Positions 1-10,736 of a DNA stretch of 64,000 nucleotides are shown piece by piece (the stretch's first letter is position 1; each line of letters starts with the position of its first letter). The notes under the pieces are model-generated. The model had not been told where the DNA came from, did no database searches, and saw only the letters and a program-made list of their open reading frames with translations. Where the stretch lies: positions 62,001 through 126,000 of the forward strand of contig PYST01000034.1 in NCBI GenBank assembly GCA_003049485.1, read 5' to 3'. Made by a program: the position numbers and the translations under genes. The DNA comes from Ophioceras dolichostomum. Its lineage: Eukaryota; Ascomycota; Sordariomycetes; Magnaporthales; Ophioceraceae.

Positions 1-543
1 CTCGGACTGAACGCTGTTGCTGCGAGCGGAGATGCGACGGTTCAGGTTCTCGTACCAAGCCTCCGTAGCTGCTTAAGTTGATTAATCGACACATAGTTTA
101 CGACGTAGACGAGGCCGAAAAGCATCTCAGTTCTCGCGCACCCTTCCGAACGATCGATAAATTTGGCCAAAATGTTCGCAAATCAGTCAGGCGCCCATAG
201 TGCCTCTGTGTCGACAGCCTTGTCAAATGTTGCTAGAATTCATGCTCTGCCCAAGTCTGGATTTCTGCTTCTTCGAGTTGGCTGTGCAGTCGTAATGGCT
301 TTGACTTGTGAATGGTTGTGTTGTGTCCAGAGGCCGGATGTGGTAATAAGCTTAAGGTCTGGCGTCCCCTTTCCGTCCATATGACGATGATATTTTGAGA
401 TATTCGTCTCACCACGGTTAAGATTTTTCAATGACTGCCTACAAACTGCCTAGTACGCTTCCACAGGATCAGCCTCGGAGTCAAGTTCTCTCACAGGCCG
501 ACCACTCACCCCTCCACAGTCTCGGGCCTCCACGACGCTTGCC
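1..543. other. Intergenic DNA, left edge
   Basis: No coding region can be supported here. The short open frames on both strands have no splice-consistent extension and no recognisable protein content. The last part is presumably the promoter and leader of the gene starting at 544. Confidence 0.5.
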
Positions 544-2436
544 ATGGAGGAGACCCAAGCCTCGAGTTCCGAGTTACAGAGGGAAGGCGGAAATTCCGAA
601 TCTGTCCAAGAAGGCGGAAGCGCGAACCGGCAGCAGGTGAAGCGGAAATTGCAACCCGACTCAACGCTGCCTGGCAAGCCACATGATAGATTCAAGCGCC
701 CATGCTTTGGAGTCACCAAGGACGAGCCGTCCAGCCCAAACCTAGACATACGGCTGTCGGGACTTTCGCTGGACCAGTCCCTCTTGGACAAACGAGAGCG
801 GACCGAGAGTCATACGAAGAAACTGTCGGATGAGCACACATATGACCATGGACTCGGAGCAGCCGAAGATGGAGCGCCCATCAACCAACCGTCGGAGGTT
901 CCGACAGAGACCAAGCCTGAACACGAAGGAGGTTCCGCAAATCAAGACAGCCCCGAAAGCGAATCGAGAACTAGTGCCACTGATGCCGGCACAAACTCCT
1001 CATCCGGCCAGCAAACAAAACTCCATGATGAGAAGGCAAGATCTCAGTCAGACATTTCCCGAAAGCAGTTTATTGAAGACGTCTACGTCGACTATGTCAA
1101 AAACGAGTTGTAAGTCTCTTCTGCGGCGACCCTCTTCTCCCATTGAGTCTAGCCGACTGCGGCGAAACTTCTAGCCGAAAGAGCCCATTTCCTTCTCTTG
1201 TCTATGAAGGTACGGAAGCTGATAGATGCATGGGATGATCGGATGGACATAGCACGTTGAAGAGTCTGGGACCGAGGAGTATCACCACGGACCCCTTCGT
1301 GAACACGGAATTCGAGGTCCCGTTCACAAACAAAAGCTATCGACTAGTGCGCGACGGGGTGGTCTATAACGCCGAGGGCGCTACTGTTGAGGAAGCGCAC
1401 CTCGAAGGGGCATGTCTTCCCGGAAACCATAGCGAGCCTCCTGATAATCACCAAAACTTCGTCCAGCGGCTTAGGGCCTGGGGCGCACGGACAGGCAAAA
1501 TGATGAGGGTAGATTGCACCGAGATGACGTTCGACTTGGTAGACAATGTCTTCGTTCAAGAAGACGGAAAGACGCTTGCCGAGGCAGGGATCTGCGCTGG
1601 CCGGGAGGTGGATGTCACCAGGACGAAGGTGTTGAGCCGCCAGGAGGGGGTAAAAATGGCCATGTACAGTGCCACCATGTGAGCCTACCACCATCCCCTT
1701 GATACCAGTCGTCTTCGCCACTAGACGAGGAAGAGGGGAGTCAACAAATTCAAGAGGAAACGGGAGGTGTGTTAGGCTAACCGAAGCCATCAACCCTATC
1801 TCACATCTTTACAGCCCGGACCCCGAATGCGGCAGCCTGGAGCCATGGGTGTGGTTCGAGATTTATCCGCCGCCGCTGGTCGTCGACCTGCCCTCAGCGG
1901 ACCAGATGCGAACGCCACCACCACCAGAGAAGGCGCCCTTGGCGTACATCACGACGGCGTTCGCGTTTCCTGCGACGAAGGCGGTCCTCCACTTCAGACG
2001 GCCAGCAACGCAGGGCGAGGCGCCGTGCTGGAGGCCAAAAGGTAGCCCCTGCGCAGGGCATCGCCTCAGAGTTCACAACATCCCCTCCGTGGATAATACC
2101 AATGATGATACCGCGCGCACCACCCGGAACTGGGCGAGAGCGTGGAGGAGGCAGCTGCGACTGGCCTGCCGGGAGCACTTGAACAAGTGGGATGATATTT
2201 TTGACAAGATGGCGACCGGCAGCGTCATTCTGAGGGTCGTGTTGTCCGGAAGGCCGTGGCAGAGGTATGAGGGGGAGGAGAAGTGGAAGCCGTCCAAGGA
2301 ACCGCCCAGTGGGCTACAGCAGCCGCCGTCACAAACGCAGACACCAAGGTGGCAGCCCGGCCAAGCACCCAAGGGAGGGGAGGACTTCAAGCCGAAGGAG
2401 GGCTCTGGGCTGCGCAATGAGGTCCACCTGGACTAG
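544..2436 (+). CDS. Uncharacterised fungal protein, 3 exons, 537 aa
   Basis: I do not recognise this protein. The model joins 544-1109, 1253-1678 and 1815-2436. The donors are GTAAGT (1110) and GTGAGC (1679), the acceptors are ATAG (1252) and ACAG (1814), and phases match throughout, giving 537 residues. The start ATG has a good context (gccATGG). Residues 1 to about 185 are polar, Ser/Glu/Lys-rich and probably disordered. Residues about 195-330 look folded and resemble a small alpha/beta module in composition. The C-terminal third holds a Trp/Pro-rich block (WVWFEIYPPP) and an Arg/Trp-rich helix around RNWARAWRRQLRLACREHL, then a Pro/Lys-rich tail. The intervening frames could also be read as two shorter genes, but the clean phase agreement favours one. 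Function is unknown; a nuclear or regulatory role would be a guess. Confidence 0.6.
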
Positions 2437-3094
2437 AATTCGATGATGCTCCCGAGACAGCTCGTCTCATCCTACCCTCCCATAGAATGGTTTGGGAACA
2501 GACTTACAACTGGCGTTTGACGCGTCCTAATGATAGGGATGGTTGGCGGACAGTATCTGGGTGCTAGGCAAGAGGAAGTCAAGAAGAGAAGAATGGTATG
2601 GAAAGACAGATATGTATCTACACATATCTAGTCCTGACAAAATTGTGTCTGTTATTGGACAGAGATTATTGATGCCTTGAAATCAAGAAGTTGAACATTG
2701 TTGTGACAGCCTGGCGACGCGATTGATGTTGTTCCCTATGGACAGGGGCCTGGACAGGAGCCTCCACAGTGAAGAGCATCGGAACGCGGAGAATCCATTC
2801 CCCACCCCCACCAAAGAAAGTCGTAGGAGCCCACCACTTGGTGGGACGGGAAGAACTTTTGATGGTGGGATAGCTTGGTCTGCAAGGCACTGCTGAGAAA
2901 GTCAGAGCTTCACCAAAAACCTCTAGGCAACGAAACCACGACCAAATCGCGAGGCGAGAACGCGAGCGCGGGGATTTCCTGATTTTCTTCGATTTCTTTT
3001 CTTTCACGCGTCGGGACTTGATCCTGCCTAAGCCTTTGTTGTTTCCCCTCCCACAGCACCTCTCCTAGTTTGATACCCCCACCTCGACTTCAAG
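2437..3094. other. Intergenic DNA between the 544 gene and CCT3
   Basis: The interval contains the 3' end of the upstream gene and the promoter/leader of CCT3. The part just before 3095 is pyrimidine-rich, as is usual for a fungal leader. I see no coding potential beyond short chance frames. Confidence 0.5.
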
Positions 3095-5255
3095 ATGCAG
3101 GCTCCAGTCGTGGTGATGAGTACGTCCACCACCCCGTCCAAAAAATGCTCCGCGACCACCCACTGTGAGGCCCTACGCTGACCAAACTTTGCAGACACCC
3201 AGAGCGGTGAGAGGCAAGTCGGCCGGAAAGCTCAGCTATCAAATATTGCGGCCGCCAAGACGTGAGTACCTACCTGCCCGACAAGCGGCTTCACCGAGTT
3301 GAGTTGATCATCACTCCATGACTGCGGACTGTCAACTGACCAACGGAAACGGAACTTGGGACCCGCACACGAATGTCAATAGCGTCGCCGACATCATCCG
3401 GTCATGTCTTGGGCCCAAAGCCATGTTGAAGATGCTGCTCGACCCCATGGGCGGCATCGTCCTGACGAACGACGGCCACGCGATATTGCGCGAGATCGAA
3501 GTGTCGCACCCCGCGGCGAAGAGCATGATCGAGCTGAGCAGAACCCAGGATGAGGAGGTTGGAGATGGAACAACGACAGTTATCATTCTGGGTACGTCGC
3601 CGCCGATCCCCTCTTAGTTTTTGTCTTGGAGTCGTGATTGTGACCACACTACACGTAATGCTAACTAAACTTGGAAATTGGCTATTAACACACAACTTAG
3701 CTGGTGAGATGCTGGCGCAAGCACTCCCCCAACTGGAGCGCAACATCCACCCGGTCGTGATCATCGCGGCGTTCAAGCGTGCGCTCAAGGACGCGCTGAA
3801 GATCATCGAGGACATCTCGCTCCCCATCGACGTCAACGACGACAAGGCCATGTTCGGCCTGATATCCTCCTCGATCGGCACCAAGTTCGTGTCGCGCTGG
3901 CCGGAGCTGATGTGCGGGCTCGCGCTCAAGGCCGTCCGAACGGTCGCGTGGGACGTCGGCAACGGCCGGCGCGAGGTCGACATCAAGCGGTACGCGCGCA
4001 TCGAGAAGGTTCCGGGAGGGGAGATCGAGGACAGCCGCGTGCTGGACGGCGTGATGCTCAACAAGGACATCACGCACCCCAAGATGCGGCGGCGCATCGA
4101 GAACCCGCGCATCGTGCTGCTCGACTGCACGCTCGAGTACAAGAAGGGCGAGTCGCAGACGAACATCGAGATCTCCAAGGAGGAGGACTGGAACCGCATC
4201 CTGCAGATCGAGGAGGAGCAGGTCAAGGCCATGTGCGACGCCGTCCTGGCCGTCTCCCCCGACCTGGTCATCACCGAGAAGGGCGTCTCGGACCTGGCGC
4301 AGCACTACTTCGTCAAGGCGGGCGTGACGGCGCTCCGCCGCGTGCGCAAGACGGACAACAACCGCATCGCGCGCGCCACGGGCGCCACCATCGTCAACCG
4401 CGTCGAGGACCTGCAGGAGTCGGACGTCGGCACGCGGTGCGGCCTGTTCGAGATCGAGAAGATCGGAGACGAGTATTTTACTTTTCTGACCAAGTGCACG
4501 ACGCCCAAGGCCTGCACTGTGCTCCTCAGGGGCCCCTCCAAGGACGTGCTCAACGAGATCGAGCGGAACCTGCAGGACGCCATGGGCGTGGCGCGCAACG
4601 TCATGTTCCACCCGCGGCTTTCCCCCGGCGGCGGGGCGGTCGAGATGGCTGTGTCCGTCCGCCTGGGCCAGCTGGCCAAGAGCATCGAGGGCGTGCAGCA
4701 GTGGCCGTACCGCGCCGTCGCGGAGGCGCTCGAGGTCATACCCCGCACGCTGATCCAGAACGCGGGCGCGAGCCCCGTGCGCGTGCTGACGGACCTGAGG
4801 GCTAAGCACGCGGAGGGGAAGAGCTCGTGGGGCATCAACGGCGACACGGGCGGGCTGGCGGACATGAAGGAGTATGGTGTTTGGGAGCCGGAGGCGATCA
4901 AGGTTCAGAGCATGAAGACGGCTATTGAGGTACGTTTTTACGATTTTTGCTTTTTTTTTCTTGAGGCTTTTCAGCTCCAACTCCTTCACTCTCTTCCCCC
5001 CTTATCGGTTCTCTACTTGGCGTGCTACCTCATCCTCATGCACCACCTACTTGTCCTACCATTTCCCTACCATTTCCCCCTCCGCATCCCCCCTTGTTTC
5101 TATCTCCCGGCGGAAGATCTCTGTGACGATATGACACTGATAAGAACACAACCAACCACGCACAGTCGGCATGCCTCTTGCTCCGGGTCGACGACATCTG
5201 CAGCGCTAAGAAGGCGCAGCCAGGAGTTGGGACTGGTGGTGGTGGCGAGGATTAA
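3095..5255 (+). CDS. CCT3: T-complex protein 1 subunit gamma (CCT3), cytosolic chaperonin
   Basis: This is the gamma subunit of the TRiC/CCT chaperonin, the ATP-driven ring that folds actin, tubulin and other cytosolic proteins. Five exons (3095-3119, 3195-3261, 3383-3591, 3701-4929, 5166-5255) give 539 aa, the usual length for CCT3. All junctions are GT-AG with matching phase. The visible group II chaperonin signatures are the LGP and DPMGG/TNDG motifs near the N-terminus, the nucleotide-binding GDGTTT loop (Asp about residue 92), the apical-domain core, and the C-terminal equatorial GDTGG segment. The last exon restores the conserved RVDDI segment and a short Gly-rich tail ending GGGGED. 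The small 5' exons mean a naive start inside exon 3 would lose the N-terminus. It is convergent with the PRKRIP1-like gene, about 340 bases away. Confidence 0.95.
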
Positions 5256-5599
5256 AATTTAGAACTTCTTTCCTTCAGGTGTGAAGGGAGAGAAAGGAGA
5301 AAGAGGGGGGGGAAAGAGGAAAAGAATATGGGCTTCCTAAGCATACCCCTGCCCCGTTTGTTACCCCTGTGCATAGAGTCGGTCTCATTTGTGGCTGTTC
5401 TGGCCATTTCTCGGTAGTTTTGGTAGACCAAAAGAAGAACTATGCCCTCCATTCCCAAAGACGACAGCGGGCTGGACTGTTCCATCGTGATCGCGGAGGA
5501 TCTGCGGCTGGCGAACTGTGATGTGCCTGCCCGAAATAATTGTCTCTGGGCTCGAGGCTTTGTGTGACGTTGACGGCTCGGTCCTGTGTCGTCGAGAGC
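5256..5599. other. Convergent 3' spacer between CCT3 and PRKRIP1-like gene
   Basis: This short spacer separates two converging stop codons and should contain both 3' UTRs. There is a purine-rich tract near 5285-5330. I see no gene in it. Confidence 0.5.
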
Positions 5600-6223
5600 T
5601 CAGTCGTCTTCTTCATGGATAACCAGTCCTGTCGCCAGAGCAGGCTCGGCTGCAGCCGCGGCCCTAGCCTTATCGGCCACGGACTCGTCACCACCCCCAT
5701 CTTTCATCTCAGTAGCAGTCGCAGTCCCTCCGTTCGCAGCCGGGCCGGAACCGCCGTCAGGCTTGCCCCCGTTCGCCGCGGCCGCCAGCCGCGCCTTCTT
5801 CTTCTTGTCGCGCTTCTCCCTGTTGCGACGCGTCTTCTCCTCGTCGCGCTTCGACAGCTCGGCCGTCCTGGTCTCGAAGTCCTTCTGCGCCACCTCGACC
5901 TTGAGCTCCTCGTCCATGACCCGCAGCCGCTCGTACTCGCGCCGCCGGCTGGCCTTGTAGACGTGGAACTCGCCTGACCCGGCGCCGGCGCTGGAGCCCT
6001 GCACGTTGGTGACGATCTCGGGAGGGGGCGCGAGCCGGTTGCGTTGCCGGGAGTTCGCGCCGCCGCCTGGCTGGGGGATGCGGATGTCCTGGTCCGGCTT
6101 GGCGAAGAGCGCGTCGACAGAGGCGGCCTGCTCCGAGACGGGCGTCAGGGCGCGTTTCTTGGTCGGGCGCTTCGAGCGCGGGTCCGCGGACGTCGGGATG
6201 CTTTCTGGGCCTTCGCCTGACAT
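5600..6223 (-). CDS. PRKRIP1 / DUF1168 family protein (splicing-associated)
   Basis: This is an intronless 207-residue protein of the PRKR-interacting protein 1 family (DUF1168). The human member is a spliceosome component and binds double-stranded RNA. The family hallmark is the central segment FHVYKASRRREYERLR at about residues 85-100. It is followed by a long charged helix (DEELKVEVAQKDFETRTAEL) and a basic RRNREKRDKKKK stretch that fits nuclear localisation or RNA binding. The N-terminus carries a conserved Lys/Arg patch (SKRPTKKRALTPV). The C-terminal 60 residues are Gly/Ala-rich and acidic, probably disordered. The start ATG at 6223 is the first in frame, and the length matches family members. 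The family is recognised from the central motif; the role in splicing is inferred from homologues. Confidence 0.85.
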   Translation of the reverse strand: MSGEGPESIPTSADPRSKRPTKKRALTPVSEQAASVDALFAKPDQDIRIPQPGGGANSRQRNRLAPPPEIVTNVQGSSAGAGSGEFHVYKASRRREYERLRVMDEELKVEVAQKDFETRTAELSKRDEEKTRRNREKRDKKKKARLAAAANGGKPDGGSGPAANGGTATATEMKDGGGDESVADKARAAAAAEPALATGLVIHEEDD

Positions 6224-8777
6224 GGCTGCCTGTGAGGGTTCGTGTGTAATAAACGGCTCGTTATTGGTCGGTGCCGCCGGCGGCTTGTGGTGATGATGTC
6301 TTGCTTGTGGGGTGCGCGGGGTGCGCGAGAGATACTGCAGGCGCCTCAGTTGTTTTGCGTGGTCACGCCTGTGAAGTTTTTTTTTGCCTAACTTCTCTTT
6401 GCAGTCGAGTGGCGGGTGGCGCCAGGTGGCAGCTGAAAGATAAGTCCAAATGCGGCTTACGCGGATTCTGCCGAGCTGAGGAGGAACCAGCGCTTACGGG
6501 AGCACGACAGGGAGGTGCGCAACAGGAAATGTGATGTGATGAGCCGTCGGGCAAGTCAACCTATTCGTTCGGACACTTTGGTGCAGTTTCTTGCCGCGCT
6601 CCGGCGCTGGAAGGGCGACCCTTGCAGGACGTGCACAGGGCTGTCAAGCGGCACGTGGCCGAGTCGGGCAAGTGGAGTCACAACCTCAGTCCTCAGTGCT
6701 GGCTATCAATCCCTTCCTCCCGTTCGTTGCCTTCTGTTCCCCGTCAGTCCGCCCTGTCACGGTCGGCCCGGCTTCGGGTTCTATCCTCGGGGAGTCAGTC
6801 TCCCTGTTCCGTTTCCCCCGTGCATCACCCCCTCTCCCCTCGTCTTTTCGATCATGTGTGGAAGTAATGTTCCTTGTGACCGACCGAGGAAACTGAAAGG
6901 AAAGAAAACTACTGGGGGAGAGATTCCTTATCGCATGCATCCCATTCTCCATATGTACAACTCACAAGTTACGACAGATGGAATGAATGACAAATGGCCG
7001 CCCTCCAGCTGTCTCGTGGTGGAGTGGAAGCCAGCGACTGGTACGGATTATGGCCGACCAATTATACAGCAGAGGAATGGCTTCCAGAAGCCCAGCGTTG
7101 TTTGCCCTAGGTAGATGACAGATGACCCTAGATCGCCGGTCTCGGAAGGCGGGGTTTTCGCAATCAAGTCGCCAATCGATGGGCAAAGTTTGCCGCGATG
7201 TCGCACTGTCGCACCGCTGCTGTCGGTAATTGGGCCATTCAGGCCAATTGGTCAGAAGGGGACCCGTTCAGGCGCCCCCCAATCAGTCCAGTCCGGCGGG
7301 CATCGTCCGATTCCCATGGGCCTGGGCCATCCTTGGGGAAAGAGGAGGAGAGAAAAAATAGTTGTAAAATAAAATATCGAAATCCTACCCACCGCATATC
7401 TGACGGGACCGATGTCATCGTCCGACATCTGTCTGCACCTGGCTGCACCAACTTGAACGATCGCGTGGTATTGGCTCAGTTTGGATTGCCATCGCGCCTC
7501 TCTGATAGAACCCGCAGGTAACTTGGGCTGATCGTCTGTGATCGTCCACCCAGCGCCTCCAGCGGTAGGCTGATGCTGCTCAAAACCAACGACCAACAAC
7601 AGCTGCAAGACCCAGTCACCCCCGGACGCTAATTCGAAGCCCACCACACCAACAGCCCAACAATCACATACCGTACACAATACCGCAACCGGTTGAGTCT
7701 ACTGCGACGGCCCGGACGACGCCACTAGCCAAGCACCAAGCAGGCTGCTGCCCACCTCACTTTTTCGCTTTCGCCGCCCGCCGACGCCACTTCACGACTG
7801 ACAGGCCAGGCCAGACGGGCCACACTGACGGAACGGGAGCAGGGTTGGGTCGCACAGCATACGTTGCTGTAGGGTACAGGAGCAAGCATTCTGCACAGCG
7901 CAGGTTCGAGTTGCCAACGTCCAGTCTGGTCCCTCTCTGTGCTCGTCGTGCTTGCCCTCCTCTACAGTGCCTCAACTGTACCTGCCTCCCGGCTGTCGTG
8001 GTTGCCAATCTTGTCTCGCCCAACCCAGTCACGGCCGCAAGCACCTGCCGTGAACGAGAGAGTGAGCTGCAGCCCGAATAAACTGCCTGGCCAATTACTC
8101 ACAACCCATTATCTAAATGAGTCCTCAGACCCGTTCGAGGAAAGGGGTTAGCATTTCAAACTCTATTCTTATACTTCCACCTCCATCGTACTCTTCGCCC
8201 TCCTTGACCCTCTGGACCCTCTCAACTTCACCTCAGCCTCATCCTCCATTCTGCCCTCCTACTTACCCTCCTCAAAATCCTGCCGCCCATCATCTGCACC
8301 ATCTTCTTACACTTCCTCCTCCTCCACATTCTCAGTTTGTCTGTGCCCTTGGTTGCGTCTCATCTGGCAATATATCTGGCGAGGGAGCACGCGATCAGCG
8401 CGATGAGAAAAGAAGCTCTCGCCAATATTGACGTCAGAGTCCGAGCACCCAAACACCACAAACTCTCCCAAGGCTCTGGGCATATTGTGCCTCTGCCACC
8501 TCCACCACCCTTGCATTAGTTCTTCCCTCCTGGTCAAACTGGCGAGCCTAGACCCCTTTCCTCTCCCAGGCGCAAATTATACGCGCGAACACGAAACACA
8601 TCCAACGGCTCTTTGCCGCTATTATCTCCTCGGTTCAACCCCGCCGCCTAAGCGACGACAACCAGGACTACATATCCGCCCTCCAGCAGCTCAACCGCCA
8701 AACGAGCACAAGATCTTCGGCCTGCCAATGGTTGGATGTCTCACTAACTCTGGTCATTAATCACACTCAACTCAACC
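6224..8777. other. Divergent intergenic region with long leader of the phosphatase gene
   Basis: This 2.5-kb interval separates two divergently transcribed genes. From about 7900 onward it becomes strongly pyrimidine-rich, as expected for a long transcribed leader of the gene at 8778. An upstream ATG opens a 104-codon frame at 8117-8431. I found no protein-coding gene I can defend. Confidence 0.5.
8117..8431 (+). other. Upstream ORF in the leader of the histidine phosphatase gene
   Basis: An ATG at 8117 opens 104 codons that end about 350 bases before the main start at 8778. The encoded peptide is Pro/Ser/His-rich and low complexity, which simply reflects the CT-rich leader, so it is unlikely to be a functional protein. 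If the transcript starts upstream of 8117, the frame could lower translation of the main ORF. Confidence 0.25.
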
Positions 8778-10736
8778 ATGGCAAAGCCTCGGCTCATCAT
8801 CCTGATCCGACATGCGCAGTCGGAGGGAAACAAGAACCGCGAGATCCACCAGACCATACCAGACCACCGGGTCAAGCTCACCTCCGATGGCTGGCAGCAA
8901 GCCTACGAGGCCGGGCGGCGCTTGAGGAAGCTGCTCCGCTCCGACGACACGCTGCACTTCTTCACATCTCCCTACCGACGCACTCGCGAGACGACCGAGG
9001 GCATCCTAGCCACGCTTACCGCGGACGACCCTGACCCATCGCCCTTCCGCCGCGACACAATCAAGGTCTACGAGGAGCCGCGGCTGCGTGAGCAGGATTT
9101 CGGGAACTTCCAGCCATGTAGCGCTGAGATGGAGCGCATGTGGCAAGAGCGTGCCGACTACGGACACTTCTTCTACCGCATCCCGAGCGGCGAGAGTGCC
9201 GCCGATGCATACGACCGCATCTCGGGCTTTAACGAGTCCCTATGGCGCCAGTTTGGCGACGACGACTTCGCCAGCGTGTGTGTGCTCGTCACGCACGGTC
9301 TGATGTCCCGCGTCTTCCTGATGAAGTGGTATCACTTCAGCGTCGAGTACTTCGAGGACCTACGCAACGTGAACCACTGCGAGTTCCTCATCATGCGTAA
9401 GGAGGAAGAGAGTGGCAAATACATACTGGAGAACAAACTGCGTACCTGGTCCGAGCTGCGCCTGGAGCGCGCCATGCTGAAAGAGAAGGAAAAGGAGAAA
9501 GAGAAGGAGAAGGAGAAAGAGGCAGCTAATGGCGCCTCTTTCAATGGGAACGGCGTAGGCGGGGCATCTCCCTCCACCAACGGCGCCAGCGGCAGCGGTA
9601 CTTCGTCATCGGGAAGCACCAGCATAAGCGCCAAGGACAAGTCCAAGCTGGACAAGGCCGTCGTGGCACCCCGGAGATGGGGTGGCTGTCCCAACGGCTG
9701 CAACCACGACAAGAGTTTCAGGATCCGTTCGGCGTTGGCCGAGCTCATCCAGCGCGACGGGACGAACGTATACGCCAACACGTCTCAATCCCATTCGTCA
9801 TCCTCCTTGACCGGCGGCAGTAGCAGACTAGTGGATGACTCGAGCTCGGCGCCCGAGTCCACCCACGGCACTTCGTCGCCTATGGCGTCTTCGCTCGGCA
9901 GTCGCCGGCCTGCAGCGCGCCGCTTCCAGGCGTCGACAAACCCGGCCGTCTCCACCGACGACCTCCTGTCGATCTCAGTGACGCCGCAGATCGACATCAC
10001 CCGCGCCCACGACGAGGTCGTCAGCTCGCCTGACGGAACGCCGTCGTTCATCTCAGCTGAGGACAGACTAGGTCTGCACTCTAAGTCGCCGCCTGCGCCG
10101 TTGCTGCACGTCGGCCGCGACTTTGGCGGCACCTATAGTGGCCACACGAGCGAAGCCGACTCGTCCGAGGACGACAACATGCGCAGCCGCGCGCCCACAC
10201 GGCCGAAGCTGCTGAACGGTGGTAGCCAGGGACAAACACAGGCTGAAGCCCCAACAACCCCCCATCTTCACCCTAACCCCAACGTCCATGTATGCAGCAA
10301 CGCCAACTGCTGTGCGGCGACCAACGGCAGCGACGCCGACTCCGAGAACGACGGATCACGTGAGGCCGACGAGGAGGCGTCTGCAGGCCCTCCCAAGATT
10401 CGCGGCGGCGGTGGCGGCGACGCCGTAACTGGGGACGGCAGCAGCAGCGGTGGTGCGAACGGCCACAAGCGCGACCGGAGCGGCATGGGTCGCGGAACGT
10501 TTGCCAACCGGTTGGGAGACGCGCCGCACTGTGACCACCACCATCACGACCATGACCACAGCGAGTCGGAGCACGAGCACCATCATCACCACCATCATCA
10601 TCATGGCGAGCACGAGCCCGACCAGAAGGACAGCCCGGGCCGCGATAGTCAGCCCCTTGTTACGGACCAGGACGGCGACGAAGACTTGGCCGCTGCTGAG
10701 CGGGAAGACAGGAGCATCCGCGGAAGCGTCTACTGA
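8778..10736 (+). CDS. Histidine phosphatase superfamily protein, Det1 (YDR051C)-like, with His-rich tail
   Basis: The first 230 residues are a branch-2-like phosphoglycerate mutase/acid phosphatase domain. The phospho-accepting His12 lies in LIRHAQSEGN. The second RTRET motif lies near residue 75, and the distal catalytic His173 in VTHGLMSR. This arrangement, including the LREQDFGNFQ segment, matches budding-yeast Det1, a phosphatase linked to intracellular sterol transport. The 652-residue single exon is much longer than yeast Det1. The catalytic domain is followed by a Lys-Glu repeat (about residues 235-249), a short conserved WGGCPNGC/DKSFRIRSALAELI segment, then about 350 disordered residues with a dense histidine cluster at about 586-615. 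The start ATG is immediately followed by the catalytic domain. The phosphatase fold is certain; the sterol role is only inferred from yeast. Confidence 0.88.
   Translation: MAKPRLIILIRHAQSEGNKNREIHQTIPDHRVKLTSDGWQQAYEAGRRLRKLLRSDDTLHFFTSPYRRTRETTEGILATLTADDPDPSPFRRDTIKVYEEPRLREQDFGNFQPCSAEMERMWQERADYGHFFYRIPSGESAADAYDRISGFNESLWRQFGDDDFASVCVLVTHGLMSRVFLMKWYHFSVEYFEDLRNVNHCEFLIMRKEEESGKYILENKLRTWSELRLERAMLKEKEKEKEKEKEKEAANGASFNGNGVGGASPSTNGASGSGTSSSGSTSISAKDKSKLDKAVVAPRRWGGCPNGCNHDKSFRIRSALAELIQRDGTNVYANTSQSHSSSSLTGGSSRLVDDSSSAPESTHGTSSPMASSLGSRRPAARRFQASTNPAVSTDDLLSISVTPQIDITRAHDEVVSSPDGTPSFISAEDRLGLHSKSPPAPLLHVGRDFGGTYSGHTSEADSSEDDNMRSRAPTRPKLLNGGSQGQTQAEAPTTPHLHPNPNVHVCSNANCCAATNGSDADSENDGSREADEEASAGPPKIRGGGGGDAVTGDGSSSGGANGHKRDRSGMGRGTFANRLGDAPHCDHHHHDHDHSESEHEHHHHHHHHHGEHEPDQKDSPGRDSQPLVTDQDGDEDLAAAEREDRSIRGSVY

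Noticed and set aside
3697..4989. 430-codon minus-strand open frame opposite CCT3
   Set aside because: It is the antisense shadow of a GC-rich, strongly codon-biased conserved gene; its protein is low-complexity Leu/Arg/Asp with no domain.
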